Assembly: GCF_007992175.1 (NCBI RefSeq)
Contig: NZ_BJZT01000044.1
Coordinates: forward strand, 1 to 64,000
Direction: 5' to 3'
DNA: 64,000 nucleotides
From: Methylobacterium haplocladii
GTDB taxonomy: Bacteria; Pseudomonadota; Alphaproteobacteria; Rhizobiales; Beijerinckiaceae
The notes beneath the pieces were generated by a model, which saw nothing but the letters and a program-made list of their open reading frames with translations, was not told the origin of the DNA and made no database searches. This document shows, one piece after another, positions 1 through 8,580 of the stretch. The stretch's first letter is position 1. The number at the start of each line of letters is the position of its first letter. A program made the translations under genes and the position numbers.

Positions 1-281
1 GTAGCACGACCCAAATTATTGACGCGGCAATCTACTAAGTCATTGATAAAACTTAGAAGCATTTCTCGTATTTCTAACGTCTATATTTTGATTGGCTCGC
101 TCTTTTAAGCGTAGTCACTCATATTTCAATTATTTCGCATTTTCACAATATCTTGGATCACTGGCATCCCCCGATGCCGCTGCGGGTGATGATCGGCGCC
201 GGCCGCTTGGTGTGGTGAAGCGGTGTGTCGGCGAGAATGCCTTGTATCGAACGGACGCTGCAGGTGGAGACGAACCTTGGA
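1..281. other. left edge, no gene seen
   Basis: The first 170 bases are AT-rich compared with the rest of the window and carry no convincing reading frame. A short rightward frame from 92 overlaps the end of the gene at 282-1106 and has no family resemblance. The stretch is probably intergenic DNA downstream of that gene. Confidence 0.4.
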
Positions 282-1106
282 TCATGTCAGCGCGCGACCT
301 AGTGCTGTCATCTGTCGTGCTAGCGGAACGAAAAGCTGCAGGTTGACGTAGGCCTGCTCACGGCTGGGGGGAGGCGACGCACTCGGGTGACCCGCGTCGT
401 TCCGAGCGGCACGGATCACGGCCTGGATCTGCGTGAGGTTGGTGTCGAGGTCTTCGAAATCCCGCTTGGGCTTCAGCGACGATCGAAGAGGAGCCAGCGC
501 TTGGTTGAACTTCGTGATCCTCGTTTTGATGAAGCGTTCGTTCGATACGCCCTTGAAGGTCGAGCCGTGCGCCACGCTGCTCTCGGCCACTTCCGTGAGC
601 CGGATGAACTCGGCTTCGGCAGCAGCGCCCAGCATCACGGCCGTTGCCAACATGCAGCCCGCGTAGAAGCTAGCGACAGCTTCTTCGACGTACGTAACGG
701 CTACGTCGCTGATTTCCGGAGCGGCCTCGCGAAGCATGCGGACGTACCCGGCGATGTCGTGAAAGCGGTGCGGCGTGCCAATCGCGAGCGTATTGCGGCC
801 GAAGTGGCTCAGTCTGAAGAACGGCCAACCAGGGTTCGAGGAGTTGATGCCGAGCGTGATGTAGCCTTGCCGGAACAGGTCCCAGAAGACGTCTCGCAGG
901 AGTTCGGCATCATGCGGGTCCGCACGAGGAGCATCCCCGAAGATCGAGCCGCTGGATCCGCGTTCCCGTGCTGCAGGTGCGAGTCGCTCGGCCACCGCAG
1001 AGACGAGCGACATCCATTGGTCAGGTGGGCCCTGGCCAAAGCCTTTCGACGGTTGCAGCAGCGAGTCCACGACAGCTTCGCGGACCTCTTCGTAGCTATG
1101 CGGCAT
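282..1106 (-). CDS. HEPN-motif hypothetical protein
   Basis: This encodes 274 residues that I do not recognise as a named family. The C-terminal third is helical and contains R-N-D-A-G-H at residues 235-240, which fits the RNxxxH signature of HEPN domains. HEPN proteins are often RNases in toxin-antitoxin and abortive-infection systems. The N-terminal half (residues 1-120) looks like a separate helical domain. The gene starts 12 bases downstream of hipA on the same strand, so it is probably the third gene of the hipBA operon. The RNase function is inference from the motif and context; a HEPN domain with a non-nucleolytic role is also possible. Confidence 0.6.
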   Translation of the reverse strand: MPHSYEEVREAVVDSLLQPSKGFGQGPPDQWMSLVSAVAERLAPAARERGSSGSIFGDAPRADPHDAELLRDVFWDLFRQGYITLGINSSNPGWPFFRLSHFGRNTLAIGTPHRFHDIAGYVRMLREAAPEISDVAVTYVEEAVASFYAGCMLATAVMLGAAAEAEFIRLTEVAESSVAHGSTFKGVSNERFIKTRITKFNQALAPLRSSLKPKRDFEDLDTNLTQIQAVIRAARNDAGHPSASPPPSREQAYVNLQLFVPLARQMTALGRALT

Positions 1107-1118
1107 GTCCGTGCGGCT

Positions 1119-2417
1119 TCAGAAGTTTGGGACTGGGACTGGCGCTTCATCCGCATCGATATCGTCACGCCACTGGAAGCCCGGATAGACGAAGGCATTC
1201 GCTATCTGCTCGCAGTCGGCCGGTATCACTCCGAGCGAACGGCAGGTGTTGTACCAAGTATTCTCGACGATCGATCGCATCTCATCGATGAGGGACGAGG
1301 CCTCGTCCCACTCGTAGCCGAATCGAGCACACTCCGTCAGCAGATTGTCCCTAGTGGCAACGCGACCTTGATCGCCCACGACCATGGCCAGCGTTCTTCC
1401 ATCCTGCGCAATCATCGGAGTTGGCACGAGGTCGTAGGCGGGCGCGAGACGCCATCCACCGGCATCCGCGATCAAAGCATGGTTGCGAGGATGGTCGTCA
1501 ACGTTCGAGATCAGTGCGTTGAAGACCACGCGTCGGAACAGTTCGCGGCGCGAGTTGGCCTGGTCGATATCCGTCCTTCGAAGTTCGTCGGCCAGAAGAG
1601 GGTAGGACCAGCGCGTACGGTCCGCGGAACTCTCGCTAGCGTCGAGGAACGTGACGGCGCTGATCATACGGTGCCGCAGATAGCCATCATCGACCCTCTC
1701 GCGATCGAAGCGCTTCACGAAGAGCACGGGACGCCCCCCCACATCGACGATCTTTGATCTCGAGGCGGAAAGACCGCAGCTTAGCGCCAATTCCAACATG
1801 GCGTGTTCGACGCGCGGGTTGTCCCATGCATCGTCTGGACGCGTGAATTTGGCGAGCCAGAGGCCTTCTTCATCTTCGACGACGGTTTTGGGTCGAGCGC
1901 CACCCATCGACGTTCCCAGAAGATGAAGCTTCTGGACTTGCTGTGCGACGATCGGGTCGGGAACCGGCTCCTTTTTCAAAAGCGCATCGGATGTCTCAAG
2001 CAATTCAGGAAGCTGCAGTGTCCGATTGAACTGCCAAAGCGGGGCTGGTGGCACCGAGTTCAGACCGAATGCCAGTGCTCCTGCCCGATCGTCCGGCGAA
2101 TACAGGAGGTATTCGAGTTCATTCAGTTCGCCGCCGAATTCGCGTTCTATGATCAGCCGCCCCCAACGATCGGGGGCGGCATCCCGTAGAGATGGGAAGA
2201 TGGCACTCGTGCCGGCGTACTGCTTCACCTTGTTGTCGAGCACTGCCAGGCGCCCCGGATCCAGCGGCACGCAGTTGGGTCGAGCGAGATAGCTGTTTCC
2301 GTAGACGAACTGGCCGACTTGGTTTCCCTGGTGGTCGCTGGAGACCTTCAGCCGGGCGGCCACAACCGGTTCGGTTGTCTCAGGCAGAGTGACATAAACG
2401 TAGCATTCAGAAGTCAC
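1119..2417 (-). CDS. hipA: HipA-family serine/threonine kinase toxin
   Basis: This 432-residue protein has the normal length and layout of HipA: an N-terminal small domain (residues 1-110) and a PI3/4-kinase-like C-lobe. The Gly-rich P-loop-like segment SMGGARPK is at 170-177. The catalytic NVDDHPRN is at 305-312 and the metal-binding Asp lies in APAYDLVP near 329. HipA kinases phosphorylate translation factors such as glutamyl-tRNA synthetase and cause growth arrest; HipB neutralises them and they co-repress the operon. The start overlaps the end of hipB by 11 bases, indicating translational coupling. All the key residues seen are intact, so it is probably active. The actual target cannot be told from sequence. 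Confidence 0.92.
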   Translation of the reverse strand: MTSECYVYVTLPETTEPVVAARLKVSSDHQGNQVGQFVYGNSYLARPNCVPLDPGRLAVLDNKVKQYAGTSAIFPSLRDAAPDRWGRLIIEREFGGELNELEYLLYSPDDRAGALAFGLNSVPPAPLWQFNRTLQLPELLETSDALLKKEPVPDPIVAQQVQKLHLLGTSMGGARPKTVVEDEEGLWLAKFTRPDDAWDNPRVEHAMLELALSCGLSASRSKIVDVGGRPVLFVKRFDRERVDDGYLRHRMISAVTFLDASESSADRTRWSYPLLADELRRTDIDQANSRRELFRRVVFNALISNVDDHPRNHALIADAGGWRLAPAYDLVPTPMIAQDGRTLAMVVGDQGRVATRDNLLTECARFGYEWDEASSLIDEMRSIVENTWYNTCRSLGVIPADCEQIANAFVYPGFQWRDDIDADEAPVPVPNF

Positions 2418-2748
2418 TGCTTAGCCCCTCTGTCGAGGTGCGCGCACGTGTCCTCGCTCCCGATGCTTCGAAAGCTTTACCGACGGCGTCTTTATCAGGA
2501 GCTCCAACCTCGGCGATCTGATCCGTGAGCCCATATGCCCAAAGAGCAGCCGCATAGGTACTCGCAGTAACAGTCGGATCGCCCCGCTCGACTTGGGACA
2601 AGGTTGTTCGATGTACGCCGATTCTGCTGGCGATAGCCTCGAGCGTTTCGTTGCGGCGCAACCGTGCGGTTTTTAGGTTGGCGCCGAGCCGACGCAAGGC
2701 TTGGCTGGCCTCATAGGGGAGTGGGTTGCTGTGGGAGCTCTTACGCAT
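2407..2748 (-). CDS. hipB: HipB-like XRE antitoxin/repressor
   Basis: This is a 113-residue protein with a Cro/CI-type helix-turn-helix at about residues 20-75 (recognition helix around VHRTTLSQVERG). A basic, probably disordered C-terminal tail follows. HipB dimers bind operators and hold HipA inactive. The gene precedes and overlaps hipA in the usual antitoxin-first order. The four 20-bp inverted repeats just upstream (2754-2884) are its likely binding sites. It is somewhat longer than E. coli HipB (88 residues) because of the tail, which in HipB proteins is often the proteolysis signal. Confidence 0.88.
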   Translation of the reverse strand: MRKSSHSNPLPYEASQALRRLGANLKTARLRRNETLEAIASRIGVHRTTLSQVERGDPTVTASTYAAALWAYGLTDQIAEVGAPDKDAVGKAFEASGARTRARTSTEGLSSDF

Positions 2749-2753
2749 CGCAA

Positions 2754-2884
2754 ATGTCGCTTATAAACGACGGTAACCCGTCTGATGTCGTTTTTAACTG
2801 ACATGAGGCGCAAATTCAAGCCTCAGATCGCGGATGTCGGCTGCAATCGACATTAGCGAGCTTTATGTCGCTTTTGACCAACAT
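2754..2884. promoter_or_regulatory. four HipB-type operators
   Basis: Four 20-bp sites share the pattern ATGTCG-N8-CGACAT. They lie at 2754-2773, 2785-2804, 2834-2853 (perfect) and 2865-2884. Their starts are 31, 49 and 31 bases apart, so they form two pairs separated by about three helical turns. The 6-8-6 architecture matches that of the E. coli HipB operator (half-sites separated by 8 bp), although the bases differ. The array covers the region just upstream of hipB. Autoregulation by HipBA is inferred. Confidence 0.75.
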
Positions 2885-3083
2885 GTGCGATGCGACCACC
2901 GAAATACCAAGCTGCCGACATCAGGATCGACGGACGCGAGTCGAGCCGACGAAGTGACGGGCGGCATTCGATCCGTAACCGACACGAGATCACGTTTCGG
3001 TCTAATGTCGGGATGGTGTCGTGGTCCGACTTTCTCCGCGAGCATAGCTTCCACGGCAACGCAGATGCCGACGGAGGCGGAAC

Positions 3084-3779
3084 ATGGCGACGGCCACTCT
3101 GATGCTCTCTCCCAATCTACTGGCTTTCTGGGTGAAGGCCCTTCGAACGGCTTCCAACTGGTCGCAGGAGGCGCTTGCCGCTTCGGCCAACGTCAACGTC
3201 CGCACCGTGCAGCGCGTCGAGACGGGACAACCGACGACCGTCACGACCCGCCGCGCTCTGGCGAGAGGCTTCGGCTACGACAATGTCGATATCTTCGACG
3301 ATCCTACCTTCATCCAGACCGTTCAGGGGATGATTGCCGACGCGCGGAAGGCTGACAAGGAGACGCTGGCGGAACAGTTTCCGGACCACGTCCCGGTGCC
3401 CGTCTCGATCGTGGAGAGCGGGTCCGAGCTTGCCCGCATGGTCGACGAGGCGGGTGCAACCCTGCTCCATTGCGACGACGAGGCCCCTCAGGAGGCTCAG
3501 GAGCTCGCCGCCGGCATGTTCGACCTGATGCGGGATCTCGTCGACGTGTGGGACGACATCTCGTTCACGGAGAGGCGCCGCTACCGCGAGGAGTTGGAGC
3601 GGCTGAAGAACGAGCTCGAAAGCTTCGACCTTCGACTCTTCTGGGCCCTTCGATCGACGAAGATGGTCGGCGCCAACTGGCCGGACAAGTCACCGATGCC
3701 CATCACCATCGGGTATCTGACGATCGTGCCCAAGGAACGGGAACTGCGCGAGATCCTGGCCCCCAAGCAGCTCATGTGA
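3084..3779 (+). CDS. XRE-family regulator, metalloprotease partner
   Basis: This is a 231-residue protein. Residues 10-65 form a clear helix-turn-helix of the XRE type (SQEALAASANVNVRTVQRVE). The rest has an acidic middle segment and a charged helical region near residues 150-185. Its stop codon overlaps the GTG start of the next gene (ATGTGA), so the two are translationally coupled. XRE regulators next to Zn-peptidase-like proteins are a recurring phage or stress switch (ImmR/ImmA type), which is the likely role by analogy. Which promoter it controls is not visible. Confidence 0.7.
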   Translation: MATATLMLSPNLLAFWVKALRTASNWSQEALAASANVNVRTVQRVETGQPTTVTTRRALARGFGYDNVDIFDDPTFIQTVQGMIADARKADKETLAEQFPDHVPVPVSIVESGSELARMVDEAGATLLHCDDEAPQEAQELAAGMFDLMRDLVDVWDDISFTERRRYREELERLKNELESFDLRLFWALRSTKMVGANWPDKSPMPITIGYLTIVPKERELREILAPKQLM

Positions 3780-4876
3780 CACGCCGGTCGGCGCCCACCC
3801 CCTTTCTCGACTTCATTGCCGGTTCGAAGGACAGATCCTTGGACAGTGCCGACACTTCCTCAACCCTCACCGACCGGTTGCCGCCGGAAACCCTACCTTC
3901 GGTCTTCAACGTCTCCTTGAGGGGATGGCCATCGGAGGAAGAGGCCGATGCCCGCGAACTGGGTGGTGGGGTTTTGGCTTTGGCGAAATCCATTTCCCGT
4001 CGGCTCGATCTCAGCCGGCTCGAGGCAATCGTCATCGCGATGAACTACGAAGAGGCGCTTGCAAGCCTCGAACGGGGCGAAGGTATCGCGCCGACCGTAC
4101 CGACATCCAACGAGTACGGGCAAGGCGGTGCCATGTCGTGCCTTGTCGTTCGCGACGACGAGCCTTGGAGCGTCGTGGTGATCTGGGCGCCTTTGCTACG
4201 GCAGATCCTCGACCCGGAGCATCCCGATCATGGCTTCGCCCTCATGCTGCTCGTCCACGAATTGGTCCACGTCGACGACCTGCGGCTCCTAGGCGGCACG
4301 TTCCCGGGCGGATGGCGCGCAGCCAGAGCGCGTGACGGCCGAGAGCAGGAGCTTCTCCCGTTGGTTCATCCATGCGCATCCGAGTACAGCGCGCAGCGCA
4401 GATCCGCGTGGCTGGTGCCGGAACACGGCCTCCAGCTCCTTGAGATGCTCGGCGAGGCCATGGTGGAGGTGGACGATCAGATTCGTTCGGAGCGACGGCG
4501 ATACCGCCTGCACGGCGACATGCAGACGTTCTGGCCGGTCGTGGTGAGGCGCCTCACGTTCCTTTTCCAGGCGCTCGGCTATGGTCTTGGGCACGCCGAT
4601 TGGGTTGCGCATGAAGCCGAGGAGCATCCCGAACTCGCGAAGCGATACTCGGACAAGCTGGAAGAGCTCGAACGGCTACCGACCGGCTGGTTGATCGAAG
4701 TCTGCCGCGAGGGGGTTCAGCCGTACATGAAGCTCAAGGCCTGGGAGGATCTGAGCGTCTACGATCCGCTGATCGCCATCCTCGAAAAGCTTCTCAACGG
4801 ATACGGGATGTTCACCCGCATCAACGGTGATGGAATGTACGTCGACATGCCCCTCACCGGACTCCACGCTCTCTGA
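3776..4876 (+). CDS. HEXXH putative zinc metalloprotease
   Basis: This encodes 366 residues from a GTG that overlaps the stop of the XRE gene. The motif HELVH, within LMLLVHELVHVDD, lies near residue 165. It fits the zincin HEXXH signature, with His pair and catalytic Glu. I do not recognise the remainder, so the family is unassigned; the third zinc ligand cannot be identified by eye. Coupling to an XRE regulator suggests a derepression module in which the protease cleaves or senses its partner, as ImmA does with ImmR. The frame extends further upstream, but that part overlaps the XRE coding sequence and is an unlikely coding region. Confidence 0.6.
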   Translation: MTRRSAPTPFLDFIAGSKDRSLDSADTSSTLTDRLPPETLPSVFNVSLRGWPSEEEADARELGGGVLALAKSISRRLDLSRLEAIVIAMNYEEALASLERGEGIAPTVPTSNEYGQGGAMSCLVVRDDEPWSVVVIWAPLLRQILDPEHPDHGFALMLLVHELVHVDDLRLLGGTFPGGWRAARARDGREQELLPLVHPCASEYSAQRRSAWLVPEHGLQLLEMLGEAMVEVDDQIRSERRRYRLHGDMQTFWPVVVRRLTFLFQALGYGLGHADWVAHEAEEHPELAKRYSDKLEELERLPTGWLIEVCREGVQPYMKLKAWEDLSVYDPLIAILEKLLNGYGMFTRINGDGMYVDMPLTGLHAL

Positions 4877-5038
4877 GCGCGAGCGAGGTGCTTGTCGGGA
4901 GCTCGATGGCGGAAGCGGAAGGGAGACGCCTCCTGGCGACGCCCGTTCGCGAATCCGACTTCGGCCAGTAGCAGCCGGTCGGCATCTCGCGCGTTGCGGC
5001 GCCGGACATCATCCCGCAGCGAATTCAGAGAGCTTAGA

Positions 5039-5971
5039 TCATGGCCTTGGGGCCCGGGCCTTGGGTGGAGCCTTCGGCGGAGCGGGCTCGCCGAGGAAAT
5101 CGTCAACGCCCACGACGAGATAGTTCAGCTCGAGTGGCTCGCCATCGGCTTTCCGATAGATCTGTCGGGTCGCGCGCTCGAACTCGAAATTCTCCCATTT
5201 CCAGTCCCCGGCGCCCTTCTGGACGATCACGTAGGAGCCGCGCCGCAATCGGACCGACAGATGGCTTTTGTTGAAGTCGAGGCCCAGATCGAACTTGAAG
5301 ACCTTCTTGTTCTTGCTGCGGCCGAGCACCGCCTTCACCACGCCGGTCGCGAGACCGGTGAAGGGCTTCAGGGCCGGCTGGACCATCGTCGCGAGCGCCA
5401 AGCCCTGCTTGAAGGCATCGCTGTTCAGGGCATCCAGGATCACGTCGTCCTCGGAGCTCGATACGTTCACGGTCTCACCCATGAAGTTCAAGCCATCGTC
5501 ACCGATGGTGACGCCCATGAAGATGGGCTTCCCCTGGATCGCCGCTCCTTCGCCGTCTCTCGCTTCGACCGTCAGAGCGAATTTCAGTTCCTCGCTCTCC
5601 CCCGCGACCTGATTGCGGCCCGAGAACTCGCAGAGGATGCGATGCTTCCCGCTACCTGGATAGCTCTGGACGTAGAACCCCTCGAGGGAGATCTTGACGC
5701 GTTTCCCCCTGAGACCCTGATCGGCCTCGATCGCGTTCGCATTAGAGATCCCGACACGGTGCTCATCGTCGGCGTCGACGAAACCGACGACCATACTTCC
5801 GTAGGCCCATTGGTCCTTACCGAGAAACGCATCCCAACCCGCCCCCATACCCTTCACGGCGGCTTCCGCCGCCCTGAAGCGCTCGGCCGACTCTTCGTCG
5901 CCGATGAGCGTCAGATACTCCGCGATCTCCCTGGCGGTTCGCTTGCCGAGGATCAGGTCGTCGTTGGCCAT
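5039..5971 (-). CDS. hypothetical protein beside subtilase/AAA pair
   Basis: This 310-residue protein has no signal peptide or obvious membrane segment and no family I recognise. Residues 50-150 look beta-rich and the C-terminus ends in a Pro/Ala/Lys tail (PPKAPPKARAP). It starts 20 bases after the subtilase gene on the same strand, so it is likely the last gene of the ATPase-protease operon. It could be a substrate, effector or accessory of that system. The function is unknown. Confidence 0.6.
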   Translation of the reverse strand: MANDDLILGKRTAREIAEYLTLIGDEESAERFRAAEAAVKGMGAGWDAFLGKDQWAYGSMVVGFVDADDEHRVGISNANAIEADQGLRGKRVKISLEGFYVQSYPGSGKHRILCEFSGRNQVAGESEELKFALTVEARDGEGAAIQGKPIFMGVTIGDDGLNFMGETVNVSSSEDDVILDALNSDAFKQGLALATMVQPALKPFTGLATGVVKAVLGRSKNKKVFKFDLGLDFNKSHLSVRLRRGSYVIVQKGAGDWKWENFEFERATRQIYRKADGEPLELNYLVVGVDDFLGEPAPPKAPPKARAPRP

Positions 5972-5991
5972 GCTCTGAATGTCCCCGGCTC

Positions 5992-8580
5992 TTAGACGCG
6001 TTCACGCTGCCGCACCTGGACGCGCGCGCGCGATCGGACGTCGGCATAGATGTCGGCTCTCACGTTCTGTCCAACCTCGATCGATACTGCCAAGGCATAC
6101 GGGATCGGCGTGGTCGCGAAATCATCGTGCAGCCCACGCGCCTGGACACCCAGGAAAAGGCCTCCCGAAGGAATGGCTTTGATCTTCTTCGTTCCTTCGT
6201 AGACCCGGTGGAAGGTCGTGCCCCGTCGGCAGTCGTCGGGGTGCGGCTGGATCTTCGGCGAGACGGCATCCCAGAACTTGCGCTTCCCGTTCTCGTCGAC
6301 GAGATCGAGGGTGACGCCCCGGTAGGTCGTCGTGGCGGGATGGATCGGCGTGCACCACGTGAGGGTCATGGTGATCCTCCGCAATTCGCGGCTGTTGAGA
6401 AGATCCTGGGGCACCGGGAGCCGGTATTCGTGCAATTGCTCCGCTGCGATCATGTCGTCGGCAAGCAGCGTGATCCGGTTGGCGTCGCCCTCGAGGACCT
6501 TCGAGACGTCGGGCTGCCCGAAGCCGAGAAACCGCGTGATGGTCTCCCGGCGTCTCCTGCCGCGCTTTGCTTCCGGAGGCGGATAGGCTTGATCGAGAAG
6601 CCTCCCGACGTCGCCCCACCCGCAGCCATGCATGAGAAGCGTCTTCAGCATGACCGCACGCGTGCGCAGACCATGTAGGTTCTGACCGGACTGCGCGACG
6701 AGATCCTCGAGAGTCTCTGCGACGAGGATGCCCGAACGCGTCGCCAGAGCGGCAGCGTTGCTCGTCCCGGTCGACCTGCGCACGTAGTCCAGTGTCGCCC
6801 CGTAGATGTCCGGCGCGGCCGTCTGCGTACCCATCTCCTCGATTTCGTCCCCGGCGAAAGCGAACCCGCTTCCGTGAGGAACCGGTCTCGCGATCTGCCG
6901 ACCTCCCGGCAGGACGACGTCGGGCTTCACCGACCGGTTCACGCCGAGACCGACAGCCGAACAGATATTGGCCGCGGGATACCCGAAGGGATCGACGTGG
7001 GGCGCTGGGCAATTGCCCGAACCGTCGGAGTGGAGCGCCCCTACGGTGACGACATTGACGGCTTCGGCAGGGCTGAGGATGCCCCTCGTCCCTTTTGCGG
7101 CCTCGATGCCTCGAAGAATTTCGACTGCGCGCGCGATCGGATCCGCGCTCTGGAATGCCGCGTGGTCGTCGTAGGCCCCCAAAGGAATGGACGCATGGAC
7201 GTTGCCGGCACTGACGACGAACAGGATCCGATGCTGGTGGCTGAGGTGGTCGAGAAGCTTCGCCCAGGCGGAGGGTCGCCGAACGAAGGGCGCGCTCACG
7301 TCGCAGATCGAATGGTTGAACAGGATGGCTTCGGGAGCCAAGCCATTCTGGCCGACGAGTGCCTTCACGGCCCTGTAGACCATGGCCAGCGGTAGCTTGT
7401 CGCTCGGCGTCGACTCCAAATGGGCGCCCTGTGGTGCCGCGAGAATCGGTACGACCTTCAGAACGCGATCGAACGAAGCCTGCTGGTCGGCCAGATCCCC
7501 GTGAAGAATCAGCGATGCCATGGCGGTGCCATGGAAGCGCGAGGCCACGGGCGCTTGCGCACCGGTCACATCGACCTCTTCGATGTCGATGCGGTTGCGT
7601 AGCAGATCGTGCCCTTGAACAGGGTAGCCGTCGAGCAGCACTGCCAGCGCGGGTCGCGGGTCTGGTGCGGCCGGGACGGGTCGAGTCTGCTTTGCCGAAG
7701 GAGCGGTCGAAGGTGTGATGAACGCGCTCAAGGACTGTGGGCGGATGGTCATGACCATCGGCGCCGCGGCCAAGGCACCGTTACGCTCGGCAACTTCACG
7801 CGCTACCTCTGCCGGGAGCTTCACCAGCACCCCGTGGTACCGGATTTCCGGGATGCTCTCGTGGTCGAGGATTTCCGCATTTTCCGAAGCAAGGAGCTTC
7901 GCCAGATTTTCAAGCGCAGTCTCCTGCCGCTCCTTCGGACCTACGAACCACAGGTCGAATTCAACCTTGATCGGACCTTTGGGGTCGTTCTCGAGGAGGT
8001 TTTGCACGTATGGAGCGAGAGAAGGATCGACCCTGTCCTGCGGCCCCCAGACCCTGACCTCCGAGAGGTAGCCGAACAGGTTCCACCAGCGCTTCGCGAC
8101 ATCCGAAGGCGCATCCTCGCCGGCGGTGTAGCGCTTCCACCAGGCGAGCAGACGCTTGAGCCCTTCGATGGTCGGCATGGTGAGGTAGAGGAGCGACGTC
8201 GATTTGTCGTCGTCCTCGCTGTCCCCGCCGGCGTCTTCGGCCTCCTCTTCGGCCTCCAGACCGCTGGCCTGGATCTCGGAGAGGTAGTCTTCCGCAAGCC
8301 AGTCGAAGCCGCTCTGGGCGGCCGCATCGGCGAACGCTTTGACAGGTCCGAGGACTTCGAAAACCAGCGCGCGCTCCGGCGCAACTGCGGCCGGGTCCAA
8401 GGATACGTCGAGCCCTTGTTCGACTCGAACTAGATCTCTCTCGATCTTTCTGAATTCTTCTCCGCGCCGCTCAGACTGTACCCGGTAGGGAATCTTGCGA
8501 GGAAAGCGAGCTCTTCTTCCCGGCTTTCGGTTTCCGACGTCTGGCTGGCGTTGAATTCTTACGATCGGGCGTTTTGCCAT
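5992..8580 (-). CDS. S8 subtilisin-like protease, IetS-like
   Basis: This is an 862-residue intracellular-type subtilase without a signal peptide. The catalytic triad is readable: Asp317 (LAVLLDGYP), His350 (FHGTAMAS) and Ser607 (TGTSNAA), with oxyanion Asn460 (VSAGN). Residues 1-300 are a non-catalytic region with an acidic stretch near 110-125; residues after 650 form a C-terminal beta domain. It overlaps the preceding AAA+ ATPase gene by about 110 bases. An AAA ATPase plus S8 protease pair is the architecture of IetAS, first described for plasmid incompatibility in Agrobacterium and later listed among antiphage systems. The IetS assignment rests on this architecture. The start ATG lies inside the ATPase gene, and a later start is possible. 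Confidence 0.82.
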   Translation of the reverse strand: MAKRPIVRIQRQPDVGNRKPGRRARFPRKIPYRVQSERRGEEFRKIERDLVRVEQGLDVSLDPAAVAPERALVFEVLGPVKAFADAAAQSGFDWLAEDYLSEIQASGLEAEEEAEDAGGDSEDDDKSTSLLYLTMPTIEGLKRLLAWWKRYTAGEDAPSDVAKRWWNLFGYLSEVRVWGPQDRVDPSLAPYVQNLLENDPKGPIKVEFDLWFVGPKERQETALENLAKLLASENAEILDHESIPEIRYHGVLVKLPAEVAREVAERNGALAAAPMVMTIRPQSLSAFITPSTAPSAKQTRPVPAAPDPRPALAVLLDGYPVQGHDLLRNRIDIEEVDVTGAQAPVASRFHGTAMASLILHGDLADQQASFDRVLKVVPILAAPQGAHLESTPSDKLPLAMVYRAVKALVGQNGLAPEAILFNHSICDVSAPFVRRPSAWAKLLDHLSHQHRILFVVSAGNVHASIPLGAYDDHAAFQSADPIARAVEILRGIEAAKGTRGILSPAEAVNVVTVGALHSDGSGNCPAPHVDPFGYPAANICSAVGLGVNRSVKPDVVLPGGRQIARPVPHGSGFAFAGDEIEEMGTQTAAPDIYGATLDYVRRSTGTSNAAALATRSGILVAETLEDLVAQSGQNLHGLRTRAVMLKTLLMHGCGWGDVGRLLDQAYPPPEAKRGRRRRETITRFLGFGQPDVSKVLEGDANRITLLADDMIAAEQLHEYRLPVPQDLLNSRELRRITMTLTWCTPIHPATTTYRGVTLDLVDENGKRKFWDAVSPKIQPHPDDCRRGTTFHRVYEGTKKIKAIPSGGLFLGVQARGLHDDFATTPIPYALAVSIEVGQNVRADIYADVRSRARVQVRQRERV

